From Arcobacter sp. LA11 (lineage in GTDB: Bacteria > Campylobacterota > Campylobacteria > Campylobacterales > Arcobacteraceae): DNA of 64,000 nucleotides. The stretch lies in NCBI RefSeq assembly GCF_001895145.1, contig NZ_BDIR01000010.1:1-64000 (forward strand), read 5' to 3'. The position numbers and the translations under genes are program-made. Below are positions 32,085 to 41,782 of the stretch, piece by piece. The first letter of the stretch is position 1; every line of letters begins with the position of its first letter. Below the pieces are notes generated by a model that did not search any database, was not told the DNA's origin, and saw only the letters and a program-made list of their open reading frames with translations.

Positions 32085-32972
32085 TTAAAAACCTCTCAAA
32101 AAACTTGGTCTTAGTAAAGAGTCATCTTCTAAGGCCATATTTAAAACACTTAATAACTCATCTTTGTCTTTTGGTAATGTACCTTTTAACGGAAGTGCAT
32201 TTGAAGCATGGTTTGATCGGAATATTATTGATTTCTTAGGATTTATTAAAGATATAAATCGTCTTTGTTCATCTAACATCTCTTCATCTGAACAAAAAAT
32301 AAACTCTTGATTTTTCTTTTCAAATCTTTGAAAAAAATTATCCTCTTTTGTATCACTAAGTCCTAACTGCAATGTGGATAAGTAATTGATATGTTTACAC
32401 TCATTTACTATCTTTGCACTATCTTCTATATGTTGTTTAGTTAAGTTTTTTCCACCAAGGCCAAGGATTACAGTTACAGATGTTTTCATATTCGCATCAC
32501 TTGCTTTATCTAAGCCTTCTACAATTTTTAATGGATGCATTGGTTTATTTATATATTTTAATAATTCATGATTACCACTTTCCATACCATAATAAACCAA
32601 GCTCAAACCATGTTTTCGTAAAATTTTCAAATCATCAAGTGACTTTTCTAATAAATTATATGGACTTGCATAAGATGAGACTCTTTGAAGTTTTGGAAAG
32701 CACTCTTTTAAATAGTTTAATACCTTTACTAAAAAATCAGTATCACAAGCTAAAGCATCTCCATCAGCTAAAAACACTCTTCTCGTATCATCATAAATAG
32801 ATAAAGTTTTTATATCATCAAAAATATCTTCTAAGGCTCGTACTTTAAATTTTTTAGTTTCATACATAGAGCAGAAGCTACACTTATTGAAACTACAACC
32901 AAGTGCAACTTGTATAATTATTGAGTTAGCTTCTGCTGGTGGCCTAAAAACAGGTTGATGATAATCAATCAT
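32085..32972 (-). CDS. Radical SAM protein (COG1032-like)
   Basis: A 295-aa protein. The cluster-binding segment ALGCSFNKCSFCSMYE shows three cysteines in CX4CX2C spacing rather than the canonical CX3CX2C; a similar form occurs in a COG1032 subgroup of short radical SAM proteins. FLADGDALACD and VYYGMESGNHELLKYINKP, in parts, are the usual glycine-rich and ExG-like SAM-binding blocks. It lacks a B12 domain. It overlaps the PsiE gene by 8 bases and ends a five-gene minus-strand operon. The substrate is unknown. Confidence 0.83.
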   Translation of the reverse strand: MIDYHQPVFRPPAEANSIIIQVALGCSFNKCSFCSMYETKKFKVRALEDIFDDIKTLSIYDDTRRVFLADGDALACDTDFLVKVLNYLKECFPKLQRVSSYASPYNLLEKSLDDLKILRKHGLSLVYYGMESGNHELLKYINKPMHPLKIVEGLDKASDANMKTSVTVILGLGGKNLTKQHIEDSAKIVNECKHINYLSTLQLGLSDTKEDNFFQRFEKKNQEFIFCSDEEMLDEQRRFISLINPKKSIIFRSNHASNALPLKGTLPKDKDELLSVLNMALEDDSLLRPSFLRGF

Positions 32973-33390
32973 GACAATCGCAATTTTTCATCTTATCCAT
33001 CAAATATTTTTGAGAAGTTTTTACTGATAAATACCTAACAATAAGTAAAAATATAATCACTCCAGAAATAATTAGGATATTATAATTTAGACTACTTGCA
33101 AATAAAGCTTCTACAGAATCTATCTTCTCAGTATTTATTTTTACCACATTGACTATTAGTTCCCTTAAAGCAAGTATTATAAAAGCATCTACAAGGAGTG
33201 ATAAAATAACTCTTTGCTCTCTTATGTAATTTACTACAGCTCTTACAATTTCTAAAAAAATTATAAAGTAAAGCATATAGATAATAAATTCCATTAACAT
33301 ATCTAACATTAATGCAATTACAAAAAGAAAAGAAGCTAAGCCTAACTCTATATAAAACTTATCTTTAAAAAATCTAATAATTCTTCTCAT
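32965..33390 (-). CDS. PsiE-family membrane protein
   Basis: A 141-aa inner-membrane protein. The ATG at 33390 (MRRIIRFF) has GGGAG upstream; a longer frame starting at 33429 runs into the preceding gene. Four hydrophobic helices are visible (about residues 12-32, 35-52, 62-80 and 108-125) with the charged INTEKIDSVEALF segment before the last. PsiE is induced by phosphate starvation in enterics; its job is unknown. It lies 8 bases after the ADP-ribosylglycohydrolase gene and overlaps the radical SAM gene. Confidence 0.72.
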   Translation of the reverse strand: MRRIIRFFKDKFYIELGLASFLFVIALMLDMLMEFIIYMLYFIIFLEIVRAVVNYIREQRVILSLLVDAFIILALRELIVNVVKINTEKIDSVEALFASSLNYNILIISGVIIFLLIVRYLSVKTSQKYLMDKMKNCDCHD

Positions 33391-33398
33391 AGGACTCC

Positions 33399-34265
33399 CT
33401 ATACAATACTTGCTTTTATATTTAACCAAGAAGTTGGTATTTGACTCATAGATATATCTTTTTGAGCCATGAAAATAATTGTTGCAATCATTCCTCTTGC
33501 ACTTGAATCACCACCTGCTTTTGCATTACAAATTAACATATCTTTTAAATTATTATATTTACAAAGAAGATGAATAACACCCTCAAATCCACCACTAATA
33601 TCACAAGCTGGACCAAATTCTCTTATAACTTGGAAAGTGTCGTCTGTTTTTGATGCAACTCCACTATAAATATATGACTGGATTTTTGTATCAAAATTAT
33701 CTTTTAAAGATAATATTGATTCTTCAATTCCTTTTCCATCAAGTACTTCTAAGAGTAATGATGCAAAAAACTTAGAAGCTGTAATAGCTTCATTTGAATT
33801 ATGAGTTGAAGTAACAAATTTATTCACATTTTCTAAAAACTCTTCTTTTGAATTTGAAACTAAAAGTAAAGGTGCAATTCTACCAATAATAGATAAATCA
33901 GTAGATGCAGAACCAGTAGGAGTAACTTTATTTTCAATATTTTCTAAAGTTTCCCTTGTAGAACCATCAATATATCCATTGTAAACCTCTATTTTTGTTT
34001 TCCAAAACTCTATATATTCATTTACATCAAAAGTATCTTTACCTTCTAAAAATTGGTATAACCATAAAGTTTGGTCACCATAGTGAGTAAACTCACCTGC
34101 AACCTTACCTTTATGCCAAACTACTTTTGCATCATTTAAATTATTCCAATCAATATCCAATGTTTGTAATTGCTTTTCATCATATATCCAGTGAGCTCCC
34201 AATGAATACGCGTCTGCAACTAGTGAACTTAATACTAAATCTTTTACTTTTTTTTCATCAAACAT
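33399..34265 (-). CDS. ADP-ribosylglycohydrolase-family protein
   Basis: A 288-aa helical protein. The opening LVLSSLVADAYSLGAHWIYD and the late block ICNAKAGGDSSARGMIATI match the DraG/ARH fold, whose paired Mg2+ ions are bound by acidic residues at both ends. The C-terminal motif reads GGDSSARG where classical members have GGDTDT, so part of the metal site is altered. It could remove ADP-ribose from a protein or small molecule, or have another function. Gap to the upstream DUF4139 gene is 10 bases. Confidence 0.8.
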   Translation of the reverse strand: MFDEKKVKDLVLSSLVADAYSLGAHWIYDEKQLQTLDIDWNNLNDAKVVWHKGKVAGEFTHYGDQTLWLYQFLEGKDTFDVNEYIEFWKTKIEVYNGYIDGSTRETLENIENKVTPTGSASTDLSIIGRIAPLLLVSNSKEEFLENVNKFVTSTHNSNEAITASKFFASLLLEVLDGKGIEESILSLKDNFDTKIQSYIYSGVASKTDDTFQVIREFGPACDISGGFEGVIHLLCKYNNLKDMLICNAKAGGDSSARGMIATIIFMAQKDISMSQIPTSWLNIKASIV

Positions 34266-34275
34266 ACAAACCCCT

Positions 34276-35745
34276 TTATTTATCTGCTGGTTTTTCTATC
34301 TCATAACCAAACTCAATTTCTTTACTCTCATTTGGTTTTAATTCAAAATCAAAATAAATCTTACCATTTTTATCTAATTTTGTCTCTTTTGTTTTTCCAA
34401 TAAGTTTAACTTTTATATCTTCATGCTTTGAAATAGGTAATCTTTCAATCAAAGTTAATTTTTGAACTTTCTTATGATTGTTAGTAACTTTATACTTCCA
34501 AACCTTTTGAGTTTTTAAAGTATTCATACTAAAGAAAGGTTCTTCTTTCATATCTTTTACTAACTCTTTTTTTATATCTATAAATCTATTTGTACCAAAA
34601 AAGATTGAACTTTTTTTATCTTTTTTAATCTCATTTATATTACTTCTTCCAATATATGTACCATCAAGATACAGTTTTGAATTTAAAATACCATACAATT
34701 TTTTACTCTTAAATTCTACTTTGAAAAAAGCTTGTGATTGTGAATATCCATCTATTTCTAAACTATCATTTGCTTTATAATTATCTTTTGAAAAAACAAC
34801 CTCTGTTTTTTTACCACTTGGTAAATTTATATTTGAAGCTTTAAAAAATGATTTCGTTGTACTTTCAATATACGCAAAAGTAGGCCTAGGAGCTGATGTT
34901 TTTGCTCGAACCATATTTTTTGATATCATACTATCCATCATAACCTCAGCTTCTTGGGCATAAGCCACTTTTCTTGGTTTATATATATCTAAGTATTGTG
35001 GTCTAAAAATATTTGGTTTTAATTGATGTACAAAATTGTATGTATAAAAATTTATATCAATATTTTTAAAGTCAACACCTGTTGATTGAGTAATAAAAGA
35101 TGAGTTTTTAATACCTATGCTTTTTTTACTTGAATCATAATTTATATCATAAAAACCATTTCTTGAAATATTATAAATTGGATATGAAATTGTTACTTCA
35201 TTTCCTTTTTTACAAGTAATATCATAATCAAGTTTTGTGAACTTAGTGTTTACTCTTTTTTTAACTAATTTATTTAAAGACTCATTATCTTTTTTTAACT
35301 CTTTTTCAATATTATAAATTTTATTATGACTATCTAAAATCTCTTTTTTTAAGAATTTTGAAGTTACTTCTAAATTCTTTGCATTTGAAATATTAGTAAT
35401 AGAAGTTCTTTCTAAATATGCAATATTACTTTTCAATGACTTAATAGTATTTGTTTTATTTGAAATAGTATCTTTTAAAGTCTCTATGTCTTTACTCAAA
35501 CTATCATTTGAAAAAGCGACATAGTCTATATTTGAATTTAAAACTTGACAACCATCCTCTAATTTAAATCTAACATCTTCAAGTCTTACTTGACCAAGTA
35601 AATCTGCACTTGTTTTATTTAAAGAAATTTCTTGATTTACAAAAGTTCTATTTGTAAAAATATCTATGCTATTTATATTTGTATTTGCGAATCCATATAC
35701 AGAAACAATAGCTAACAATGCAATCTTTTTACCTATATTTATCAT
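34276..35745 (-). CDS. Exported DUF4139-domain protein
   Basis: A 489-aa periplasmic or surface protein. The ATG at 35745 has GGAG 9 bases upstream and gives a signal peptide (KKIALLAIVSVYGFA). Residues about 75-150 form a coiled-coil rich stretch (KDIETLKDTISNKTNTIKSL and on). The C-terminal 250 residues are a beta-rich DUF4139 domain with LDGTYIGRSNI and KVTNNHKKVQKLTLIERLP. Related proteins (MuiA-like) were linked to mucoidy; function is unclear. It is 4 bases after the J-domain gene. Confidence 0.75.
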   Translation of the reverse strand: MINIGKKIALLAIVSVYGFANTNINSIDIFTNRTFVNQEISLNKTSADLLGQVRLEDVRFKLEDGCQVLNSNIDYVAFSNDSLSKDIETLKDTISNKTNTIKSLKSNIAYLERTSITNISNAKNLEVTSKFLKKEILDSHNKIYNIEKELKKDNESLNKLVKKRVNTKFTKLDYDITCKKGNEVTISYPIYNISRNGFYDINYDSSKKSIGIKNSSFITQSTGVDFKNIDINFYTYNFVHQLKPNIFRPQYLDIYKPRKVAYAQEAEVMMDSMISKNMVRAKTSAPRPTFAYIESTTKSFFKASNINLPSGKKTEVVFSKDNYKANDSLEIDGYSQSQAFFKVEFKSKKLYGILNSKLYLDGTYIGRSNINEIKKDKKSSIFFGTNRFIDIKKELVKDMKEEPFFSMNTLKTQKVWKYKVTNNHKKVQKLTLIERLPISKHEDIKVKLIGKTKETKLDKNGKIYFDFELKPNESKEIEFGYEIEKPADK

Positions 35746-35749
35746 AATT

Positions 35750-36013
35750 TTATCTCCAGTTTTTATAATTTGTAAATGAAGGAAATTGAGTTTTAAACTC
35801 TTCCTCATCAAAAGAAAATGCAAATGAATCCATGTAAGCATTTAATAAATCATAAGCTTCTTGAAGTTCTTGAAACTTTTCATGACTACCCTCTGGCATA
35901 TCAGGATGATACTTTTTAGACAATGCTAAATACTTCTTTTTTAAATCTTTTTTTGAAGTTTTTATAAGTATTCCAAATAAGTCTACTGCCTTCTCAAACT
36001 CTTCATAATCCAT
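35750..36013 (-). CDS. Short J-domain protein
   Basis: An 87-aa protein that is almost only a J domain: DLFGILIKTSKKDLKKKYLALSKKYHPDMP includes the invariant HPD tripeptide at residues 36-38, followed by helix FQELQEAYDLL. It should stimulate the ATPase of DnaK in the cytoplasm. There is no G/F region, zinc finger or client-binding domain, so its partner must supply specificity. It is first in the operon with the DUF4139, ADP-ribosylglycohydrolase, PsiE and radical SAM genes. Confidence 0.88.
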   Translation of the reverse strand: MDYEEFEKAVDLFGILIKTSKKDLKKKYLALSKKYHPDMPEGSHEKFQELQEAYDLLNAYMDSFAFSFDEEEFKTQFPSFTNYKNWR

Positions 36014-36121
36014 CTAATTTTCCCTAAGATAATATTTTTATAAATAATCGTATATAATCTGTGAATTAATAATACTTTATATTTATTAATATATTATTAA
36101 AAAAAAACTTAGGAGAAAAAA

Positions 36122-36745
36122 ATGGTACATACTTTATATTATGTTTATGACCCAATGTGTGCTTGGTGTTATGCATTTGCTCCAACTTTTGAAAAAGTAA
36201 AAGAGAGTTTGCCCTCAAATATCAAGATTATATATGTTCCGGGAGGTTTAGCTCCACATACAAGTGAACCAATGCCACAAATAATGAGAGAAAAGATAGA
36301 ATCAATCTGGTATGAAATAGAAAAAGTTGTAGGAACAAAATTCAATCATGATTTTTGGACAAAATGTACACCAAAACGTTCAACTTATTTAGCTTGTCAA
36401 GCAACACTTGCAGCAAAAATACAAAATAGTGAAGAAGCTATGATAAAAGCTATTCAAGAAGCTTATTATCTAAGAGCTATGAACCCTAGCCAAGAAGAGA
36501 CAATGATTCAACTAGCTCAAGAGCTAGGCCTTGATATGGAACTTTTTAAGAATAGTCTAACATCAGAAGAGACTATTAAAAACTTTACAGAAATGATGAA
36601 TTTAAGAAGAAAACTTGCTCTTAATAGTTTTCCATCTTTAGCAATAAAATATAAAAAAGAGATTTATCCAATAAATATAAAATATAATGGACCAAAGACT
36701 ATTTTAGACCAAATAGAAAATATTACACAAAACGTTTATTTTTAA
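36122..36745 (+). CDS. DsbA-family (FrnE-like) thiol oxidoreductase
   Basis: A 207-aa protein without a signal peptide. The thioredoxin-fold active site YDPMCAWCYAFAP has a CxxC pair (Cys13, Cys16), and a helical insertion follows (YEIEKVVGTKFNHDFW and on). The block FPSLAIKYKKEIYPI contains the cis-proline region. Similar cytoplasmic DsbA-like proteins reduce or isomerise disulfides and include 2-hydroxychromene-2-carboxylate isomerase relatives. TTAGGAGAAAAA precedes the ATG. It is a single gene between two minus-strand units. Confidence 0.87.
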   Translation: MVHTLYYVYDPMCAWCYAFAPTFEKVKESLPSNIKIIYVPGGLAPHTSEPMPQIMREKIESIWYEIEKVVGTKFNHDFWTKCTPKRSTYLACQATLAAKIQNSEEAMIKAIQEAYYLRAMNPSQEETMIQLAQELGLDMELFKNSLTSEETIKNFTEMMNLRRKLALNSFPSLAIKYKKEIYPINIKYNGPKTILDQIENITQNVYF

Positions 36746-36761
36746 AAAATAAAAACTTTAT

Positions 36762-38690
36762 TTATAGGTATAGAGTTATTACAAACTCTGCACCTTTGTA
36801 CTCTACATCTTCATAAGTATAGTTTACATTACGAACAATTAGTTTTCCATGCATTCTTTCAATTATTTGTTTACTCATATATAGTCCAATACCTGTACCA
36901 CCCTCTTCTTCTTTAGTAGTAAAATATGCTTCAAAAACTTTTTCCAATATCTCTTCTGGTATTCCACCAGCGTTATCTCTTATTTTTATCTTAACTTGAT
37001 TTGATTTTTCTTTAGTTTTTATAAAAAGAAGCCTTCTTTCTTTTTTATCTTTTTTAACCAACTCTTCTTTGGCATTTTTTAATATATTTATCAAAGTTTG
37101 CAATAGTTCATTTTCTAAGCCATATATTTCTACACTTTTTATATCTTCTATTATCTCTATATTATTGTTTTTAAACTGTGAACTTATAAGTTTAAAAGTT
37201 TTTGAAAACGCTTCTTCTAAATTAAAAGTTATATGTTTTTTATTTGGATTAAAAAAATTTCTAAAATCATCGATTGTAGTGGATAAGTTTTTCACAGAAT
37301 CATCAATAGCTACTGTTGCATCATCAAACTCTTGTTCAGTAAAATTATCAAACTCTTTACTAAATTTCAACATACCATTTGAAGCACTAATTACACTTAA
37401 AGGTTGTTTCCATTGATGGGCAATATTTCCAATCATCTCTCCCATAGTTGCCATTTTTGATTGTTGAATAAGTAGTTTTTCTTTTTCAATAGCTTTTTGC
37501 ATCTCTTTTTCTATATCTGCTCTATATTTTTTAAACCTATTTGCAATAATCTTTGAAATATAAAATGAAATGATAATAAAAATAAGAGTAATAACAAGTA
37601 CTGTTACAATAATTTTATTAAAAGCTTTTTTCTTTCTTTGCTCTAAAAAAGCTTTTCTCTCATCTAACTTTTTATTTAAATTTTCTAAATAAAAGCCTGA
37701 ACCAATAACCCAATTCCAATCCTCAAATAACTTTATATATGAAATCTTATTATTACTATTTAATTCTTTATCTGGATTAACAGTAGCATCATAAGTCATA
37801 AACCCACTCTTAGACTCTTTTGCAAAATCAATTACGTCTTTAACTATATATCGACCATTTTTATCTTTTACATCCATTCTATTTATTCCTACTAAGGAAT
37901 CATTTAAGTGGGCTAAACTATTTCCCTTTGTATCATAAACAAAAATATATGAATTATTTCCATATCTAATACTTTTGATTCTTTCTAATAACTCTTTTTT
38001 TAATTTAATTTCAAAGTCTTTTATATATTCACCTGTTCCTATTGCAATATTAAAAGGTTCAAAATATTTGTAAAAACTAATCTTCATATATGCTGCATTA
38101 TCATCTTTTTCTCTATACCAAAAATAGGTATCATATGATTCAGTTTTATTTTTAATAACATCAATAAACTTTTTAGCAAACCTATTTCCATTTATATCCG
38201 TAAACTCTGAAAAATTTTTACCTTCAAGTTCCTTGTTTAAAGGTTGTAATAAATTTGTTCCATTTTCATCACTAATAAAGAAATAACCTCTTCCTTCATT
38301 ATAAATTATTCCACCCAATGCTATTTTTATAATCTGAAAAATATCTTCTTTTGAATGAAGATGTTCAACATACTTCATCTCATTGTTATATATATTTGTA
38401 GCTATTTGGTGAGCTTCATAAACTCGTTCTTTTAATTTTATACGTAGTAGTTCTTCTGCTTTCTCTTTTTCACTTTTTATTAAATTATAAACTCTCTCTA
38501 TTTCATTTTTTACTCTTTTTTTATTATTATCTAAATAGCTATTTTCTATAAGTTGGACTTCATGCAAAAAACTTTTACGTTTTTCATTTAAAAAAATTTG
38601 TGTGATTAAAAAAGATAGGATAATAACAAAAAATATTGGTCCAAACTTTATTATATTAAGAATGGTATTTTCATTTTTTAGAATACTCAT
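36762..38690 (-). CDS. Cache-domain sensor histidine kinase
   Basis: A 642-aa kinase. Transmembrane helices at about residues 14-32 and 355-377 enclose a periplasmic double Cache-type sensor, shown by the paired blocks GGIIYNEGRGYFFISDENG (split) and YGNNSYIFVYDTKGNSLAHL (split), each ending near a WREKDD or WVIGSGFY element. A cytoplasmic linker follows, then GEMIGNIAHQWKQPLS with His near residue 426, and an ATPase domain ending GTGIGLYMSKQ. Cache domains bind small carboxylates or amino acids. It lies after the lactate permease gene and a terminator, so lactate sensing is a guess only. Confidence 0.92.
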   Translation of the reverse strand: MSILKNENTILNIIKFGPIFFVIILSFLITQIFLNEKRKSFLHEVQLIENSYLDNNKKRVKNEIERVYNLIKSEKEKAEELLRIKLKERVYEAHQIATNIYNNEMKYVEHLHSKEDIFQIIKIALGGIIYNEGRGYFFISDENGTNLLQPLNKELEGKNFSEFTDINGNRFAKKFIDVIKNKTESYDTYFWYREKDDNAAYMKISFYKYFEPFNIAIGTGEYIKDFEIKLKKELLERIKSIRYGNNSYIFVYDTKGNSLAHLNDSLVGINRMDVKDKNGRYIVKDVIDFAKESKSGFMTYDATVNPDKELNSNNKISYIKLFEDWNWVIGSGFYLENLNKKLDERKAFLEQRKKKAFNKIIVTVLVITLIFIIISFYISKIIANRFKKYRADIEKEMQKAIEKEKLLIQQSKMATMGEMIGNIAHQWKQPLSVISASNGMLKFSKEFDNFTEQEFDDATVAIDDSVKNLSTTIDDFRNFFNPNKKHITFNLEEAFSKTFKLISSQFKNNNIEIIEDIKSVEIYGLENELLQTLINILKNAKEELVKKDKKERRLLFIKTKEKSNQVKIKIRDNAGGIPEEILEKVFEAYFTTKEEEGGTGIGLYMSKQIIERMHGKLIVRNVNYTYEDVEYKGAEFVITLYL

Positions 38691-38867
38691 AATAAATCTT
38701 TCAGAACAAATAATTTTCTAATTTGTTATTATTAAAGCTATTTTATATAAAAATAATGTACATATAATGTAAGTATACTATAAACTTTTGATTAATAAAA
38801 ATATTTATAAGAATTGTACTGTTTTAAGAGAAAATAAAAGTTAAAAAACTTGAAGAATTAATTGTTT

Positions 38868-38895
38868 AAAAGAGGAAGAATACTCTTCCTCTTTT
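38868..38895 (-). terminator. Hairpin terminator of the lactate permease gene
   Basis: A 12-bp perfect stem (38868-38879 with 38884-38895) around ATAC starts 8 bases after the permease stop. The remaining 170 bases up to the kinase start are AT-rich, with no other clear signal. Confidence 0.7.
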
Positions 38896-38902
38896 GTTGA
38901 TA

Positions 38903-40594
38903 TTATTTCATTAATGGATCTGTTAATCCTAATGTATACATACCAATTAAACCTAAGATACCAGCAATTAAACAATAATAAATTGTAGGGATTACTGTTC
39001 TTCTTAATGTTTCACCCTCTTGGTCTAATAAACCAACAGTAGCTGATGCCGCAACAACATTATGAATTGCAATCATGTTACCAGCTGCTGCTCCAACTGC
39101 TTGAAGTGCAACCATAAATGCAGTAGAAATTGTAAGTGCATCTGCAACACCATACTGGAATTGAGATAACATCATATTTGAAACTGTGTTAGATCCAGCA
39201 ATAAATGCACCAAGTGCACCAACCATTGGAGCAAATAATGGATAAATTTCACCAACTGATGTAGCAACAAAGTTTGCCATAGCAACAGGCATAGAATCAA
39301 ATCCAGCTTCATTAACTCCTGAGTTAATAAGGATTCTTACTAATGGAATAGTAAAGATAAGTACAAAACCAGCACCTAACATAACTTTTGAAGATTCAGA
39401 AATAGCTTCTTTCATCTCTTTAAATTCCATTCTATGTAGGAAGTAAGTAATAATTACAACAAATGCTAAGATACCACCTGGTAAGTAAAGTGGCGTAATA
39501 GAATATCCTAAACCTTCACCTAAAATATCTTTAAATGGAATAACCCAAGACTTAACAAATGCCTTAGCTTCGTCAGATACTCTTGTTAATACTAAAATAA
39601 CAGCAACTAATACATAAGGTATCCATGCTTTTGTTAAAGACATTGGAACTTTTGCACTCATTGCATCTAATTTTAATTCAAATTTTGATACCCAATGTAC
39701 TGGCCATTCTTCTTTTGGAGCAAAATCCCAAGTATTTTTAGGAATTAAGAAACCTTTTTTTGCTGCTAATGTAACAATTGGAAGACCAACTAATGCACCA
39801 ATAAGTGATGGGAACTCTGCACCTAAATAAATACCTGTTAAAGCATAAGGGATAGTAAATGCTAAACCACCAAAAATAGCAAATGGTAAGATTGATAAAC
39901 CTTCAGTCCAAGATTTATTTTTACCAAAGAATCTAGTCATCATCATAATCATAAATAGAGGAATAAGTGTTCCCGTAATTGCATGAACAACTGCTACTTC
40001 AGATGTAATGATTTGTAAATATACATCCCAACTAGAACCAATTGATTGTAAAGTTGCTGCGATACCTTCAGAGTCTAAACCTTTATTTACACCAATTAAG
40101 ATTGGTGTACCAACAGCACCAAATGATACAGGAGTTGATTGAATCATCATACCAATCATAACTGCTGCCATAGCTGGGAAACCAATTGCTACCATAAGTG
40201 GAGCTGCAATAGCTGCAGGCGTACCAAATCCAGATGCACCTTCAATAAATGAACCAAATAACCATGCAATAATAATAACCTGAACTCTTCTATCAGGACT
40301 TACATTGTTAAACCCTTCTCTAATAACTTTTATAGCACCAGAGTGTTTAAGCGTATTTAACAGTAATATTGCACCAAAAATAATCCATAATACTGCCACA
40401 GTGATTAATAGACCTTGAAAAGTTGAGGCTAAAACTCTATTAAAAGTTACCTCCCAAACGTATAATGCCACTAAACTTGTTACGATATAAACAACGGGCA
40501 TCGCTTTTTTAGCTGGTAATCTAAAACCAACTAGAAGTACAGCTGCAACTAAGATTGGTAGTGCAGCAAAAAATGCTTGTGTACCTACTTCCAT
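38903..40594 (-). CDS. lldP: L-lactate permease
   Basis: A 563-aa inner-membrane protein of the lactate permease family. The ATG at 40594 ([13 protein letters not shown]) has AGGAGAATATT upstream; a longer frame runs into the leader. About 13 hydrophobic helices are present. Family blocks are clear: [20 protein letters not shown] (split), [12 protein letters not shown], and [22 protein letters not shown] (split). It imports L- or D-lactate (and glycolate) with protons. It is encoded alone, with repeated ATGATA words in its leader and a terminator downstream. The nearby Cache kinase could sense its substrate. Confidence 0.94.
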   Translation of the reverse strand: MEVGTQAFFAALPILVAAVLLVGFRLPAKKAMPVVYIVTSLVALYVWEVTFNRVLASTFQGLLITVAVLWIIFGAILLLNTLKHSGAIKVIREGFNNVSPDRRVQVIIIAWLFGSFIEGASGFGTPAAIAAPLMVAIGFPAMAAVMIGMMIQSTPVSFGAVGTPILIGVNKGLDSEGIAATLQSIGSSWDVYLQIITSEVAVVHAITGTLIPLFMIMMMTRFFGKNKSWTEGLSILPFAIFGGLAFTIPYALTGIYLGAEFPSLIGALVGLPIVTLAAKKGFLIPKNTWDFAPKEEWPVHWVSKFELKLDAMSAKVPMSLTKAWIPYVLVAVILVLTRVSDEAKAFVKSWVIPFKDILGEGLGYSITPLYLPGGILAFVVIITYFLHRMEFKEMKEAISESSKVMLGAGFVLIFTIPLVRILINSGVNEAGFDSMPVAMANFVATSVGEIYPLFAPMVGALGAFIAGSNTVSNMMLSQFQYGVADALTISTAFMVALQAVGAAAGNMIAIHNVVAASATVGLLDQEGETLRRTVIPTIYYCLIAGILGLIGMYTLGLTDPLMK

Positions 40595-40620
40595 AATATT
40601 CTCCTTCTTTCGATGTTGTA

Positions 40621-40683
40621 ATGATAAAAAAAAGAAATGATATTCGCATGATAAAAGTAGCATTAGCATAGCGTTTTTATCAT
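40621..40683 (-). promoter_or_regulatory. Repeated ATGATA words in the lactate permease leader
   Basis: ATGATA occurs at 40621-40626, 40637-40642 and 40648-40653, and its inverse closes a 9-bp inverted repeat (40648-40656 with 40675-40683, loop of 18 bases). This is a candidate operator or leader hairpin 27-90 bases before the start. Confidence 0.45.
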
Positions 40684-40780
40684 ATGACCAAAATTTACTC
40701 ACAAAAGCTACACAATAAAAGCTTATAATTTAAGATAAAATATTATAATATCAAACTAAAATTTTAAGGCTTTATAAAAT

Positions 40781-41272
40781 ATGGGAAGAGAATTGTCATT
40801 TATTATTAGTAGTTTAATCAAATGGGGTATATTTTTTGGAATACTCTATCTAATCTTTACTAATTTTGGAACATTTTTAATTATATTATTTGTAATCATA
40901 GCTATCATTTATTATGTTATTAGTCAATTTAAGAAAAAGCTTAAACAAGGTAATCCAAACGGATTTAAGTTTACTTTCAATGGGCAAGATTTTGGACAAG
41001 CAGGCCAAGGAACACATGGGAATTTTAACTTTAATGATTTTGAACAACAATTTAGACAAGGCAATTTCCAACATGGTGCTGCAAATTTTGGAGAAGTAAG
41101 TAAAGCAAAGGAATTTTTTGGATTTACAAGTGATCCAACAAAAGATGAAATCAAGAAAAAATATAAAGAACTTGCAAGAAAATATCATCCAGATATAAAT
41201 GACCACGGGGATGAACTAATGCAACAATTAAATCATTATAAAGATGTTTTACTACAAGCTTATCCTAACTAG
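40781..41272 (+). CDS. Membrane-anchored J-domain protein
   Basis: A 163-aa protein. Residues 5-46 form two hydrophobic helices with a short turn (IKWGIFFGILYLIF, then FLIILFVIIAIIYYVI). A glycine- and glutamine-rich linker (about residues 60-100) follows. The C-terminal J domain (about 105-160) starts AKEFFGFTSDPTKDEIKKKY and has HPD at about 133-135. DnaK would be recruited to the cytoplasmic face of the inner membrane. It precedes a membrane-anchored SprT-like gene by 11 bases, suggesting a shared task in membrane protein quality control. Confidence 0.85.
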   Translation: MGRELSFIISSLIKWGIFFGILYLIFTNFGTFLIILFVIIAIIYYVISQFKKKLKQGNPNGFKFTFNGQDFGQAGQGTHGNFNFNDFEQQFRQGNFQHGAANFGEVSKAKEFFGFTSDPTKDEIKKKYKELARKYHPDINDHGDELMQQLNHYKDVLLQAYPN

Positions 41273-41283
41273 GAATAGCTTTT

Positions 41284-41781
41284 ATGTTTTTAAAAAAATT
41301 AAAAATATTTTTTATTATAGTTGTTATATTAGGAACTTTATTTCTAGTTTATAGTTGGTATAAGAATTACCAATTTAAAAATAATCCTCTAAATCAAAAT
41401 ATTGTAGAAAAGATTAATAAAAAACACAAAGAATTAGAAATTCTCACATATCAAAAGTTCAATATAAAAAGAAAAATTCCTGTAACAGTTTCAGATAAAA
41501 TGCCATCAAAACTTTATGGCGCAGCAACTTTCTCAAAGAGTGGCCAAATTCAAATATTTCTAAATAAAAAATATTTTCAAGAGAGTCTTGAATATATGAT
41601 TGATGATGTCCTTCCCCATGAATATGCTCATGCTTTAATGTTTGTAAAGGGTAATACAACAAATCAAAAAGGTGGACATACAAAAGAGTGGCAAAATATT
41701 TGTAAATCTTTAAATGGTCTTAGATGTGATAGATTTGTCAACATTGATGATATAATCATTGGAAAAACAAACTTTTTTTAA
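41284..41781 (+). CDS. Membrane-anchored SprT-like zinc metalloprotease
   Basis: A 165-aa protein. Residues 6-24 are a single N-terminal hydrophobic helix (LKIFFIIVVILGTLFLVYS). The rest resembles the SprT domain: KLYGAATFSKSGQIQIFLNK and the zinc site LPHEYAHALMF (HExxH with its catalytic Glu), then a later His in QKGGHTKEWQNICKSL. Most SprT proteins are soluble; membrane anchoring is unusual. It follows the membrane J-protein gene by 11 bases and is very likely co-transcribed. The side of the membrane on which it acts is uncertain because positive residues flank the helix on both ends. Confidence 0.8.
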   Translation: MFLKKLKIFFIIVVILGTLFLVYSWYKNYQFKNNPLNQNIVEKINKKHKELEILTYQKFNIKRKIPVTVSDKMPSKLYGAATFSKSGQIQIFLNKKYFQESLEYMIDDVLPHEYAHALMFVKGNTTNQKGGHTKEWQNICKSLNGLRCDRFVNIDDIIIGKTNFF

Positions 41782-41782
41782 A

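Noticed and set aside
37069-37416. Plus-strand 115-codon frame
   Set aside because: Antisense to the conserved kinase core of the Cache-domain histidine kinase.
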